A DNA stretch of 31,178 nt from an uncultured Eubacteriales bacterium. GTDB lineage: Bacteria; Bacillota; Clostridia; Oscillospirales; Acutalibacteraceae. Shown one piece after another: positions 16,108 to 24,672 of this stretch. Every line of letters begins with the position of its first letter. Within the stretch, counting starts at the first letter, position 1. The notes under the pieces were generated by a model. It had not been told where the DNA came from and made no database searches. It saw only the letters and a list, made by a program, of their open reading frames with translations. The position numbers and the translations under genes were made by a program. The DNA lies in assembly GCA_900540235.1 (NCBI GenBank), contig UQEY01000023.1, forward strand, positions 1-31,178, read 5' to 3'.

Positions 16108-16922
16108 TATAAATTCAAAAAGTCTTTTCTGTAATTCACTCCGAAATATTCGGCGAGTTGTTGCATTTCGGTGTCTTTGATTGTGTTCACTCTCGGCATA
16201 TTGCAGGTAAGCATATAAATCTGTGCCGCCTTTTCAACGGTTTCGATAAGACCAAAGGTTTCGTCCATGGTTTTGCCTGCACCGTAAATGCCGTGCATAC
16301 CCCAGATGACAAGCCTGAATTCTTTCATCTTTTCTGCCGTTGCTTCGCCGATTTCATTCGTTCCGCAAAGCATCCACGGAAGAACGCCGACACCGTCAGG
16401 GAACACAACAATGCACTCGGTGCACATTTCCCAAAGCGTGTGCGTTATTTTTTTCTCGTCAAGCTCGTGAACATAGTTCATAGCAAGCGTGTTTGTCGGG
16501 TGAGAGTGCATAACAACTCTGTTTTCGGGGTCAACCTTGAGGCGTGCCATATGGCTCATAAGGTGGGCAGGAAGCTCCGATGTGAACTTGCCGCCGTCGC
16601 TGTAACCCCAAAGAAGTTCTGCTGTTGTGCCGTCCTTTGCAATGCGGATAATGCCGAGATTGTTTTCAGGGTCTTTCTCCACATTTTTGAAATACTTGCC
16701 TGTGCCCGTAACGATAAAAATTTTGCCGATAAGCTCGGGTGCGTCAAATCCCGTCGGAATTGTTCTGATTACATTGTTAAGGTCGAGATATTCGGCTACT
16801 TCGTTTTCATAAAGAAGATAGCTGATGTTTCCGCCGTTTCTCTCGTCCCAACCAAGGCGGTACATATTCGCCGTTGTGTCACACATTTCGCGGATAAAAG
16901 GGGAAGTTAAAATGTCTTTCAT
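16107..16922 (-). CDS. rhaD: L-rhamnulose-1-phosphate aldolase
   Basis: This class II, zinc-dependent aldolase splits rhamnulose 1-phosphate into dihydroxyacetone phosphate and L-lactaldehyde. Its 271 residues match the 274 of the E. coli enzyme. Visible features are NGGNIS near residue 30 (phosphate site), VTGTGKYF, the acidic residue Glu116 in TSELPAH, the zinc ligands His139 and His141 in MHSHP, and a third histidine in GMHGIYG near residue 212. It is the last gene of the operon, its start overlapping the rhaA stop in ATGA. No lactaldehyde reductase follows, so that product is handled elsewhere. Confidence 0.95.
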   Translation of the reverse strand: MKDILTSPFIREMCDTTANMYRLGWDERNGGNISYLLYENEVAEYLDLNNVIRTIPTGFDAPELIGKIFIVTGTGKYFKNVEKDPENNLGIIRIAKDGTTAELLWGYSDGGKFTSELPAHLMSHMARLKVDPENRVVMHSHPTNTLAMNYVHELDEKKITHTLWEMCTECIVVFPDGVGVLPWMLCGTNEIGEATAEKMKEFRLVIWGMHGIYGAGKTMDETFGLIETVEKAAQIYMLTCNMPRVNTIKDTEMQQLAEYFGVNYRKDFLNL

Positions 16923-18157
16923 TGTCTGTTCTCCAATACTTCTTTTTCGTATTTTTTAGCCTCTGCAAGATAATCGGCAGGGGTGTTTGTTTCTTTCAAA
17001 TATTCCTCCCAAACATCGCCGAACGGCATGGTTTTGAGTTCTTCGTGCATAACCATAAGGGAGGTAAAATCTGCATTGTTTTGCAGTTCTTTCATCTTCT
17101 TATTCGGCTCTAAAAGTGCATAGAGCAAAGCTTTTTCAACGCTTCTTACACCTGTAACCCAAGCGGAAATTCGGTTTATGCTTGCGTCAAAATAGTCTGT
17201 TGCAATAAACACTCTGTCAAGTGCGTTTGCTCTTACGATTTCCTTTGCAATCTCTTTTGTTTCGTCATCGAAAATAACAACATGGTCGCTGTCCCAACGA
17301 ACACCACGGGTGATGTGTAAAGCTAATTTTTCGTTGAATAAAAGCATAGACGAAATTTTGTCGCTGACAAGCTCGGTCGGGTGATAATGTCCGTTATCCA
17401 TAAGTGGAGTAATGCCCTTATTCGCAACATAGTTCATACAGAATTCGGACGAGCCTACCGTATAACTTTCAAGTCCGATACCGAACACCTTTGATTCAAG
17501 GGTTACAAAAACCTTGCTCTTATCATACGATATTGAAAGAATTTCATCAAGCGATTTCTTAAATCTTTCTCTCGGAGAAAGCCTGTCGGCAGGAATATCC
17601 TTGTAGCCGTCTGGTATCCAAATGTTCATAACGCAAGGCTCGCCGGTTTCATTTGCAAAGTATTCTGCGATTTTAAGGCACCTTTTGCCGTGCTCAACCC
17701 AAAATGCTCTGACTGTTTCATCAGGTGAGGAAAGGGTTAAATTGTCCTTTACCATAGGATGAGAAAAGAAAGTCGGGTTAAAGTCAATACCCATATTTCT
17801 TTTCTTTGCAAAGTCAACCCACTTTGCAAAATGCTTTGGTTCAAGCTCGTTTCTGTCGGCAAATTCACCCTCGTCAAAAATTGCATAGCAAGCGTGCAAA
17901 TTAAGTTTCATTTTGCCCGGCACAAGGCTTATGACCTTGTCAATATCTGCCATAAGTTCATCGGGTGTTCTTGCTCTGCCTATGTAATTACCGGTGGTCT
18001 GAATACCGCCCGAAAGTGCGCCCTTTTGGTCAAAGCCTACCACATCATCACCTTGCCAGCAATGAAGTGAAACAGGCACGGTTTTTAACTTTTCAATCGC
18101 CTTGTCGGTGTCAACTCCGATTTTGGCATATTTTTCTTTTGCTTCAAGATATGACAT
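16919..18157 (-). CDS. rhaA: L-rhamnose isomerase
   Basis: It isomerises L-rhamnose to L-rhamnulose using Mn/Zn. The ATG at 18157 (412 residues, MSYLEAKEK) is preferred over a TTG six bases earlier, because AAGGAG lies eight bases upstream of the ATG. Family segments include HCWQGDDV near residue 32, MKLNLHACYA, HPMVKDN, MNIWIPDG near 195-205 and the metal-site LMDNGHYHPTE near residue 255. The gene starts two bases after the rhaB stop. Its length is close to the E. coli enzyme (419). Confidence 0.96.
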   Translation of the reverse strand: MSYLEAKEKYAKIGVDTDKAIEKLKTVPVSLHCWQGDDVVGFDQKGALSGGIQTTGNYIGRARTPDELMADIDKVISLVPGKMKLNLHACYAIFDEGEFADRNELEPKHFAKWVDFAKKRNMGIDFNPTFFSHPMVKDNLTLSSPDETVRAFWVEHGKRCLKIAEYFANETGEPCVMNIWIPDGYKDIPADRLSPRERFKKSLDEILSISYDKSKVFVTLESKVFGIGLESYTVGSSEFCMNYVANKGITPLMDNGHYHPTELVSDKISSMLLFNEKLALHITRGVRWDSDHVVIFDDETKEIAKEIVRANALDRVFIATDYFDASINRISAWVTGVRSVEKALLYALLEPNKKMKELQNNADFTSLMVMHEELKTMPFGDVWEEYLKETNTPADYLAEAKKYEKEVLENRQ

Positions 18158-18159
18158 TG

Positions 18160-19521
18160 TCAAATCTCCTTTATGTCAAATGAATTTTTAATCAAATCTC
18201 TTGCAGTGGCAAGGGATATTTTTTTATCAAATATTATTTGCGATACGATATTGCCCGTTGCAGTTGCTTCAATCGGTCCTGCCGTAACACTTTTTTTGGT
18301 GTAATCACGGGTGAGAGCGTTCAGGTATTTATCCTGACAGCCGCCGCCTACAATATGAATTGCATCAAATCGTTTGCCTGTTACGGTTTCTATTTCCGTC
18401 ACGGCTTCGCTATATGACTTTGCAAGAGAATGATAGGCAGAATTTAGGATAAAACTTAAATCATCACTGCAAATCAATTTACCGATTGCCTCAATCATAT
18501 TTTTCGGAGCAACAAGTGTGCTGTCGTTCACATCAAAATATTTATAGCTGTTTGAGCTTTTTGCAAGTTCCATCATCTCGTCATAAGTCATTGACTTGTT
18601 GAGATTTCGCCTGATATTTTGGAAAAGCCACATACCCATATAGTTTTTAAGAAAACGAAAACGGTAATCAATTCCGCCTTCGTTGGTGAAATTGAGTTTT
18701 CTTGCATTGTCATTCAAAATCGGCTCGGTGATTTCCGTTCCGATAAGCGACCAAGTGCCTGATGATATGTACAAATCATTGTCAGCCATTGGGCAGGCAC
18801 ACACGGCACTTGCAGTATCGTGGCTCGGTGCAAAAAGCACAGTTGAATTAAAGCCGACTGCTTTTTGAATATTCTCGCTAAAATCACCCACAACGCTGCA
18901 AGGAGTATTAAGAGTGGCGAAAAGTTCGCTTGGTAAACCTAAAGCTGAAATAATATCACTGTCACAAGCTTTGTCTTTAGCATTAACCAAGCCTGTAGTG
19001 GTGGCATTTGTGTATTCGTTTTTGCAAACGCCTGTCAATTTGAATGATAGGTATTCGGGCATCATCAAAAAGTATTTTGCATTTTGAAGTCTGCCGCTTT
19101 TCTTGTCTGCATAAAGCTGATAAATCGTGTTAAAATTCTGCTTTTGAATACCTGTTTTTGCGTACAAGCGGGCAGGGGGTACAAGGCTTTCAACCTCGTC
19201 AACAACAGCGTTTGTTCTGCTGTCACGGTAGCAATAGCAAGGCTTGATTTCTTTCTTGTTTTCATCAAGCAAAACATAGTCAACACCCCAAGTGTCTATT
19301 GCAATGCTCTTTGGAATTTTGCCGATTTCCTTGCACTTTTTAATGCCGTTTAAAACTTCACTAAACAAGCTTTCAATATCCCAAACAAGTCCGTCTTTGT
19401 TTTGCGTAAGATTATTGTCAAAACGGTAAATTTCTTCAAGCACAAGTTTTTCATTTTCGATATGCGACAGAATATGCCGTCCGCTTGACGCTCCGATGTC
19501 TATGGCTAAATAATATGTCAT
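18160..19521 (-). CDS. rhaB: Rhamnulokinase
   Basis: It phosphorylates L-rhamnulose at C1 with ATP. The 453 residues form an FGGY-family sugar kinase: the N-terminal phosphate loop AIDIGASSGR near residue 5, the substrate-side DTWGVDYVL near residue 95, SHDTASAV with the probable catalytic Asp near residue 235, SSGTWSLIG near 255 and the C-terminal ATP-binding HIVGGGCQD near 395. The start overlaps the stop of the upstream SDR gene by four bases. Confidence 0.95.
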   Translation of the reverse strand: MTYYLAIDIGASSGRHILSHIENEKLVLEEIYRFDNNLTQNKDGLVWDIESLFSEVLNGIKKCKEIGKIPKSIAIDTWGVDYVLLDENKKEIKPCYCYRDSRTNAVVDEVESLVPPARLYAKTGIQKQNFNTIYQLYADKKSGRLQNAKYFLMMPEYLSFKLTGVCKNEYTNATTTGLVNAKDKACDSDIISALGLPSELFATLNTPCSVVGDFSENIQKAVGFNSTVLFAPSHDTASAVCACPMADNDLYISSGTWSLIGTEITEPILNDNARKLNFTNEGGIDYRFRFLKNYMGMWLFQNIRRNLNKSMTYDEMMELAKSSNSYKYFDVNDSTLVAPKNMIEAIGKLICSDDLSFILNSAYHSLAKSYSEAVTEIETVTGKRFDAIHIVGGGCQDKYLNALTRDYTKKSVTAGPIEATATGNIVSQIIFDKKISLATARDLIKNSFDIKEI

Positions 19522-21041
19522 TTTACATCAAGCTCCGATACTTCTTTTGGATATTCTCTAACTTCGTCCGCCTCGTGAAGCGGTTCCCAAACCTGTGCAA
19601 AGAACGGGTCAACCTTTGCACGCTGACCGTAGTTCCAACTTTTACGCTCGCATTCATCGCACCAATGTCCGCCCTCTAAAACGAGTCGTGGGCTTGCCTT
19701 AAAGGTGTGACCGAATGCACACTTAAATTCAAGTTGAGTTGTCCAGTTGCCTTTTTTCATTTTTGTTGAAAGACATTCACCGCCACGAAACTCTGCTGCT
19801 TTTTTCATATCATCAAGAGTAAGCTCGCTTTCAGGCTTGTTTTCGTCATAGCCGTGGTCGAGAATAACCTTTTTATCCCAATCGAAGAAGTGGTTAAAAT
19901 CTTTGTAGCTTTCAGGCAGAGCCTCCCAAGCCTTGCGACTGCCCCAATATGCCTCGATTCTGTCCTCCATATTATCATCAATAAAATGCTTTGTTCCGTG
20001 CTCGCCGTCTGCAAGCTTGTTGAACATATTGCCCATAACGGTTGCCATCAGCTTTTCTCCTCCCGGAACTTTGCACATAACCTTTGCAACAGGAGCGGTA
20101 GCACCCAAATCTTTAATGTAGCAATCATAGTAATATTCCATACTGTCACGCTGAAAGTGAACGAAGTGTTCCAACTTGTCGCTGTCTAAATAGTAGTGAC
20201 CGTGGAAGTTGCGAGTTGCCTGCATTTTTGGCTTGAGAATTAGAGATAAGTCTTTAATACCTATATCGCCGTAAAGCCTTTCAAACATTTCGGCTGTTGA
20301 AACACGGCACTTTTCGCCTCCGCCGATATTATAGATGTGACCCCAAAAGGCATTGTCCATTGTGTCTGTTGCGTCTTGATAAGAAAGATTACGAAGAAGC
20401 ACACCAGAATCTCTGTCAGACACATATTCAAGCACATTGTCATAGCAGTTGTGAAACATAATTGCGTCACGAATCTTGCTCATAGCAGGGCCTATAATGC
20501 CTGTTTGACGAAGGGATACCCAATATTTAAGTCCGCTTTCGATAACATATCTTTCGGCTGCAACCTTGGAAACTGCATAGTAGTCAAACATACTCGGTTT
20601 AATCGGGTCACCGACTCTGCCCCAATGGATAGGCGGCATACGGTCGCCTGTTTCTGCAACAGTTCCGATATATACAAATTTCACTTTGTTTTCTCGCTTC
20701 TGCTCTTTGATTGCAGTAATAAGATTTTTTGTTGAACCGTAGTTGACTTGCATTGCCTTTTTAGGGTTGTAGTCTGCTTGCGGAGAAACAAAAGCCGCAA
20801 CATGCAAAATAAGGTCTGATTTTTCAACGCATTTGTAAACTGTGTCGTAATCGTTAAGGTCGCCCCAAACAACCTCTAAATTGCCGAGTGCCATATAAGG
20901 CTTTAACATATTTCTGTTTTTTTCGCTGTCACGAACAAGCACAAGTGTATTGAAGCTGTCGCCGTCTTTTAACATTCTTGTAAGCCCCTGAAAGCCCATT
21001 CCGCCGCAAGCGCCTGTTAAAAATACTGTTTTCTTTTTCAT
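19518..21041 (-). CDS. Extended-SDR NAD-dependent epimerase/dehydratase-like protein with C-terminal zinc ribbon
   Basis: Residues 1 to about 330 are a Rossmann-fold extended SDR: cofactor loop TGACGGMG (9-16), the active-site YAVSK (Tyr155, Lys159) and Thr127 in the serine position. A region of about 100 residues follows, then a compact zinc-ribbon-like module with Cys441, His445, Cys461 and Cys464 (CAFGH and CDEC). This combination is unusual, since sugar SDRs do not normally carry a ribbon. The gene sits inside the rhamnose operon, one base after the next SDR gene and overlapping rhaB, so its substrate is probably rhamnose-derived or a released aglycone. The substrate cannot be deduced, and nucleotide-sugar specificity is not implied. 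Confidence 0.8.
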   Translation of the reverse strand: MKKKTVFLTGACGGMGFQGLTRMLKDGDSFNTLVLVRDSEKNRNMLKPYMALGNLEVVWGDLNDYDTVYKCVEKSDLILHVAAFVSPQADYNPKKAMQVNYGSTKNLITAIKEQKRENKVKFVYIGTVAETGDRMPPIHWGRVGDPIKPSMFDYYAVSKVAAERYVIESGLKYWVSLRQTGIIGPAMSKIRDAIMFHNCYDNVLEYVSDRDSGVLLRNLSYQDATDTMDNAFWGHIYNIGGGEKCRVSTAEMFERLYGDIGIKDLSLILKPKMQATRNFHGHYYLDSDKLEHFVHFQRDSMEYYYDCYIKDLGATAPVAKVMCKVPGGEKLMATVMGNMFNKLADGEHGTKHFIDDNMEDRIEAYWGSRKAWEALPESYKDFNHFFDWDKKVILDHGYDENKPESELTLDDMKKAAEFRGGECLSTKMKKGNWTTQLEFKCAFGHTFKASPRLVLEGGHWCDECERKSWNYGQRAKVDPFFAQVWEPLHEADEVREYPKEVSELDVK

Positions 21042-21042
21042 A

Positions 21043-22059
21043 TCATTCGCCTTTCATTGCCACAATGTTTTTTGCCTTGCCGTCCAAAATATCCACGCAA
21101 AGCTTTACGCTGTCACCGATTGCAGAGTCTATATCGTCACCCTCAACGCCAAGAGGAACACAGCCAAGCTCTTTATCAATAAACTGATTTGAGCATTGAA
21201 GCTCTGTGAACTTAATCATATCAAGTCCGCCTTGAATGCCTTGCTTTTTTTGCTGCTTTACAAGGCTTTTACCTGCCATACCGTACATCCAATCGGGAAT
21301 AGTGATTATCTTTTTATTTGGACAACCGAGATGCTTATGGCAAATGGTAAGCATTTCTTTCCAAGTAAGGTTGTAGTAACCGATAGGATAGCAATTTCCA
21401 CCCTTGTTGCGTTCAATCGCACCTGCGATTGCCTGACCGACTTGCTTGACGGTTACCATTGTTGAACCGCCCTTTGGCCACATGGTAACACCCGGCATTT
21501 TGCGAATACTCTCCACAAGGAACACCCAAACAGGTTTTCTGCCCGGCTGTGTTCCGAAAATGTATGGGAGTTCAAGCACTGCCACATCAAAGTTGTCATC
21601 TGCAAAACTCATAGCAACTTTTTCTTGGTCAATACGAGAACGGATGTATGGGTGATATTCTGTAAGGTGCATTTGCGGCCTTGCTTTTGCAAAATAAGAA
21701 AAATATGAACCAAGTACAACACGATGCTTAACACCGCATTCCTTAGCAATTTTGAGCAAACGCTTAACAGGGTCAATGTTGTATTTTTTGTAAAGGTCAT
21801 AAATCGGCGCAGGACCCTCAACTCTTTCATCAACGCCTGCCGCAAAAACAAAACCCTCGCAACCGTCAAACATTTTCTTTACTTCGTCATCGTTCATTTC
21901 AAGATAGTTGCCGTAAGAAATTTCCATTTCCGGTGGCAAAACCGCACCTTGCGGGAGCGGAGGCAAAGCAATGGCTCTTACCTGGTGACCTCTTGAAATC
22001 AGTTCTGCAGCACCTTGACTGCCAAGCAGTCCCGTGCCTCCAATCATACAAATTTTCAT
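21043..22059 (-). CDS. Second SDR-type NAD(P)-binding protein of the rhamnose operon
   Basis: This 338-residue protein has an N-terminal cofactor loop GGTGLLG (7-13) and an extended-SDR layout. At the place of the usual YxxxK there is YIRSR (Tyr138, Arg142), so the catalytic lysine appears replaced or displaced; it may be an atypical reductase/epimerase or have lost that chemistry. The ribosome site AGGAGG overlaps the GH78 stop codon, and the next SDR starts one base after its stop. It shares only the general fold with its neighbour. The tight coupling suggests both SDRs act in one short pathway. The substrate is unknown. Confidence 0.75.
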   Translation of the reverse strand: MKICMIGGTGLLGSQGAAELISRGHQVRAIALPPLPQGAVLPPEMEISYGNYLEMNDDEVKKMFDGCEGFVFAAGVDERVEGPAPIYDLYKKYNIDPVKRLLKIAKECGVKHRVVLGSYFSYFAKARPQMHLTEYHPYIRSRIDQEKVAMSFADDNFDVAVLELPYIFGTQPGRKPVWVFLVESIRKMPGVTMWPKGGSTMVTVKQVGQAIAGAIERNKGGNCYPIGYYNLTWKEMLTICHKHLGCPNKKIITIPDWMYGMAGKSLVKQQKKQGIQGGLDMIKFTELQCSNQFIDKELGCVPLGVEGDDIDSAIGDSVKLCVDILDGKAKNIVAMKGE

Positions 22060-22071
22060 AATTTTGTCCTC

Positions 22072-24672
22072 CTAAAATATATACTTGCCTGCTGTAACGG
22101 TTTGTGTTTCGCCGCTTGGTAAAATCACTTGAGCCGTGCAGTTTGCAGGAATTGTAATTTGATAAATATATTTATCATTTTCCTTTTTCCAGCTTGACTC
22201 AACTTCGCCGAATATACTTTTATATTTTGCATTTGCAAAGGTGAAATGACCGCCGGGCATAGGTTTAATAACAAAATGATTTTCACCGCTGACATTTATG
22301 CCGCACATTGTTCTGAACAGCCATTCGCAAACAGCACCCTTTGAATAGTGATTGAGGGAAGCAATTCCGCCCTGAGCTTCGGTGCCTTCCCAAGATTCCC
22401 AAATTGTTGTTGCGCCCATTTTTGCCATAAAGAGCCAACCCGGCATTTCTTCGTTTTCAAGGAGTTTGTAGGCATATTCAATGTTCATATCTGCAAGCAC
22501 ATCAAGTATAAACGGAGTTGACAAGAAGCCTGTTCCGAGCCTCCAACCGTAACTTTCAAGTGCCTTGATAAGTCGCTTTTTGGCAAATTTTGTTGATTTT
22601 TCATCAAGCAGGTGCATATATAACGGACGCACAAGTTTTGCCTGACGGTCGGTGTCGATTGAATAACCGTTTTTGGTAATCAACTCTCTGTATGCCTGCG
22701 CACAACCCTTTGAATACTCCTCAAAAAGCGGTAAATTTTTGCTGTCGTTCATATATTTTGCAATCTCGCACATCAACGACATAATGTACGAAGTGTATGC
22801 AGTTGACTCCTCAGGATTCGGTAACACGGTATTTTTCCAATCGTTAGGGAAAACATCTTTTGGTTCTGCCCATTCACCGTAGGACTGACCGAAGTTGACA
22901 AAAAACTTTTTGTTCTTGCCTGAAAGCTGAATGTTGTGCTTGAGCGGTGTCCACTTTCCGCAACGGGAAATCATAAACTTTGCGTATTTCACCATACCGT
23001 TGTAGTATTTTTGAATTAAGCAGTCGTCATTGTAAATCTTCCAAAAACGATAAGGGATAAGCACACCCACATCCGACCAACCGACCGAGCCGTTCATCCA
23101 CGACATAAAGAAATCAACGCCGCCGTACGGAACGATTTGAGGTAACTTTCCATCCTTTTGCTGCCAATCGTATACATCACGAATATATTTTTCGCTGAAG
23201 GTAGCATAATCAAAAAGATAAGCCGCCGTGTTGAAGAAAATCTGTGCGTCGCCTGTCCAACCGTGTCGCTCTCTTGTAGGGCAGTCGGTAGGCAAATCTA
23301 CGCTGTTTGATTTTGTGGACCACTTTGTTGCATTTACAAATTTGTTGAGCAATTCGTTGGAGGAGTCAAAAAAGCCGGTTTCCTCCATATCCGAATAAAC
23401 TGCAATAGCTGTAAAATCATCGGCAGACACATCAATTTCGGTGTCAATTTCCATATAAGTAAAACCGAAAATTGCGAAGTTCGGCTTGTATTCATTTATG
23501 CCGTCCTTGCAAATATATTCGATTTTTTGAAGTGGAGTTGTAATCTTTTTATTTGAGCATTGAATATTTTTAAGCGTCAATTCTCCGCTTTCGTCAAGCA
23601 TTTCGCCAAAACGAAGTGTGATTTTTTGTCCTTTTTCGGCATTGATTTTAAATGACACATATCCTGCCATATTCTGCTTGAAATTAATCAATTTTTTTCC
23701 GCTCGGTGCGGTTGTCATTTCGCCCTTAAAGGTTTCTTTTTCTGCAATCTGAACATTGTTTGAAGCACTCGGCACAACATTATGAGATGTGAGTTTTGCC
23801 CTTGTGTAATAGGTCGCAACTTTGTTTGCATCAACAATTTCGCCGTCTTTATTGTCGGCAAAAGAGATTGCGCCGTCATTTGACCAAAACCACGAACTGT
23901 CCGTTGCAACCGTGTCCGTCGTGCCGTCTGTATACTTGATTTCAAGCTGAGCGAGAATTTTTGTTTCGCAGCCGTATTGATTTTTAAGTCCCCAAGCACC
24001 GACAGAGCCTCGATACCAACCGTCTGCAAGGTCAATATTTATAACATTAGTTTCTTTAATAAGATTAGTTACATCATAGGTTTGATATTGTACTCGCTTT
24101 CTGTAATCTGTAACACCCGGAGCAAGAGGCATAGATACTTTTTTGCCGTTTATATAAGCCGAATAAATGCCGCAGGCAGTTGCGTAAAGTCTTGCAGATT
24201 TGACATCTTTTTTTGCACCGAATTCCTTTTTAAAGCAGTCAACAGGGAAACGCTCGGGTTCCGGCTTGTTTGAAGTAGCAAGATAATTTATTCCCGAAAG
24301 GAAAAATGATTTATCAATTTTCGCCTGCTTTTCATAGCCTTTTTTGTCCACCTCATAGTTGCCTGTTATCCACTTTGCAGACCAATTTTTAATTCTGTAT
24401 TCAAAAAAGTTTTCTTCGCCAAATTCGCCCTCGTTGCCGTTTTCGTCCCAAAGTTTGATTTTGAAAGTAACTCTTTTGCCTTTTTCAAATTTTACCGGGA
24501 TAACTGCACGCATAGAATTTGATTCAATCTTTCCGCTGTCCCATTCATCTGTTACTATTTGATATGCAGTTTGAGTTACACCGCCATCGCAGTTCCACAT
24601 AACACGAGGGTTTTCTATGTCAATACCCAAAGGATTTTTAAGGTATTCTGTTTTTATATTAATTGCTTTCAT
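22072..24672 (-). CDS. Cytoplasmic alpha-L-rhamnosidase, family GH78
   Basis: It hydrolyses terminal alpha-L-rhamnose from oligosaccharides or glycosides by inversion. It has 866 residues from the ATG at 24672, where AAGGAGGAG is placed just before; a longer frame to 24828 would run far into the transporter gene and is rejected. The N-terminal beta domains contain the rhamnosidase N motif ACGIYSAYINGKKV (about residue 165). The (alpha/alpha)6 domain carries the conserved acid cluster DCPTRERHGWTGD (Asp463, Glu468, Asp475), and WESWEGT lies near residue 760. There is no signal peptide, so hydrolysis follows uptake by the adjacent symporter. Its start overlaps the transporter stop by 14 bases. 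Confidence 0.93.
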   Translation of the reverse strand: MKAINIKTEYLKNPLGIDIENPRVMWNCDGGVTQTAYQIVTDEWDSGKIESNSMRAVIPVKFEKGKRVTFKIKLWDENGNEGEFGEENFFEYRIKNWSAKWITGNYEVDKKGYEKQAKIDKSFFLSGINYLATSNKPEPERFPVDCFKKEFGAKKDVKSARLYATACGIYSAYINGKKVSMPLAPGVTDYRKRVQYQTYDVTNLIKETNVINIDLADGWYRGSVGAWGLKNQYGCETKILAQLEIKYTDGTTDTVATDSSWFWSNDGAISFADNKDGEIVDANKVATYYTRAKLTSHNVVPSASNNVQIAEKETFKGEMTTAPSGKKLINFKQNMAGYVSFKINAEKGQKITLRFGEMLDESGELTLKNIQCSNKKITTPLQKIEYICKDGINEYKPNFAIFGFTYMEIDTEIDVSADDFTAIAVYSDMEETGFFDSSNELLNKFVNATKWSTKSNSVDLPTDCPTRERHGWTGDAQIFFNTAAYLFDYATFSEKYIRDVYDWQQKDGKLPQIVPYGGVDFFMSWMNGSVGWSDVGVLIPYRFWKIYNDDCLIQKYYNGMVKYAKFMISRCGKWTPLKHNIQLSGKNKKFFVNFGQSYGEWAEPKDVFPNDWKNTVLPNPEESTAYTSYIMSLMCEIAKYMNDSKNLPLFEEYSKGCAQAYRELITKNGYSIDTDRQAKLVRPLYMHLLDEKSTKFAKKRLIKALESYGWRLGTGFLSTPFILDVLADMNIEYAYKLLENEEMPGWLFMAKMGATTIWESWEGTEAQGGIASLNHYSKGAVCEWLFRTMCGINVSGENHFVIKPMPGGHFTFANAKYKSIFGEVESSWKKENDKYIYQITIPANCTAQVILPSGETQTVTAGKYIF

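Noticed and set aside
16158..16910. 250-codon open frame on the plus strand across rhaD
   Set aside because: It is antisense to a clearly recognised aldolase, has a cysteine/histidine/valine-rich composition typical of shadow frames, and lacks a ribosome site.
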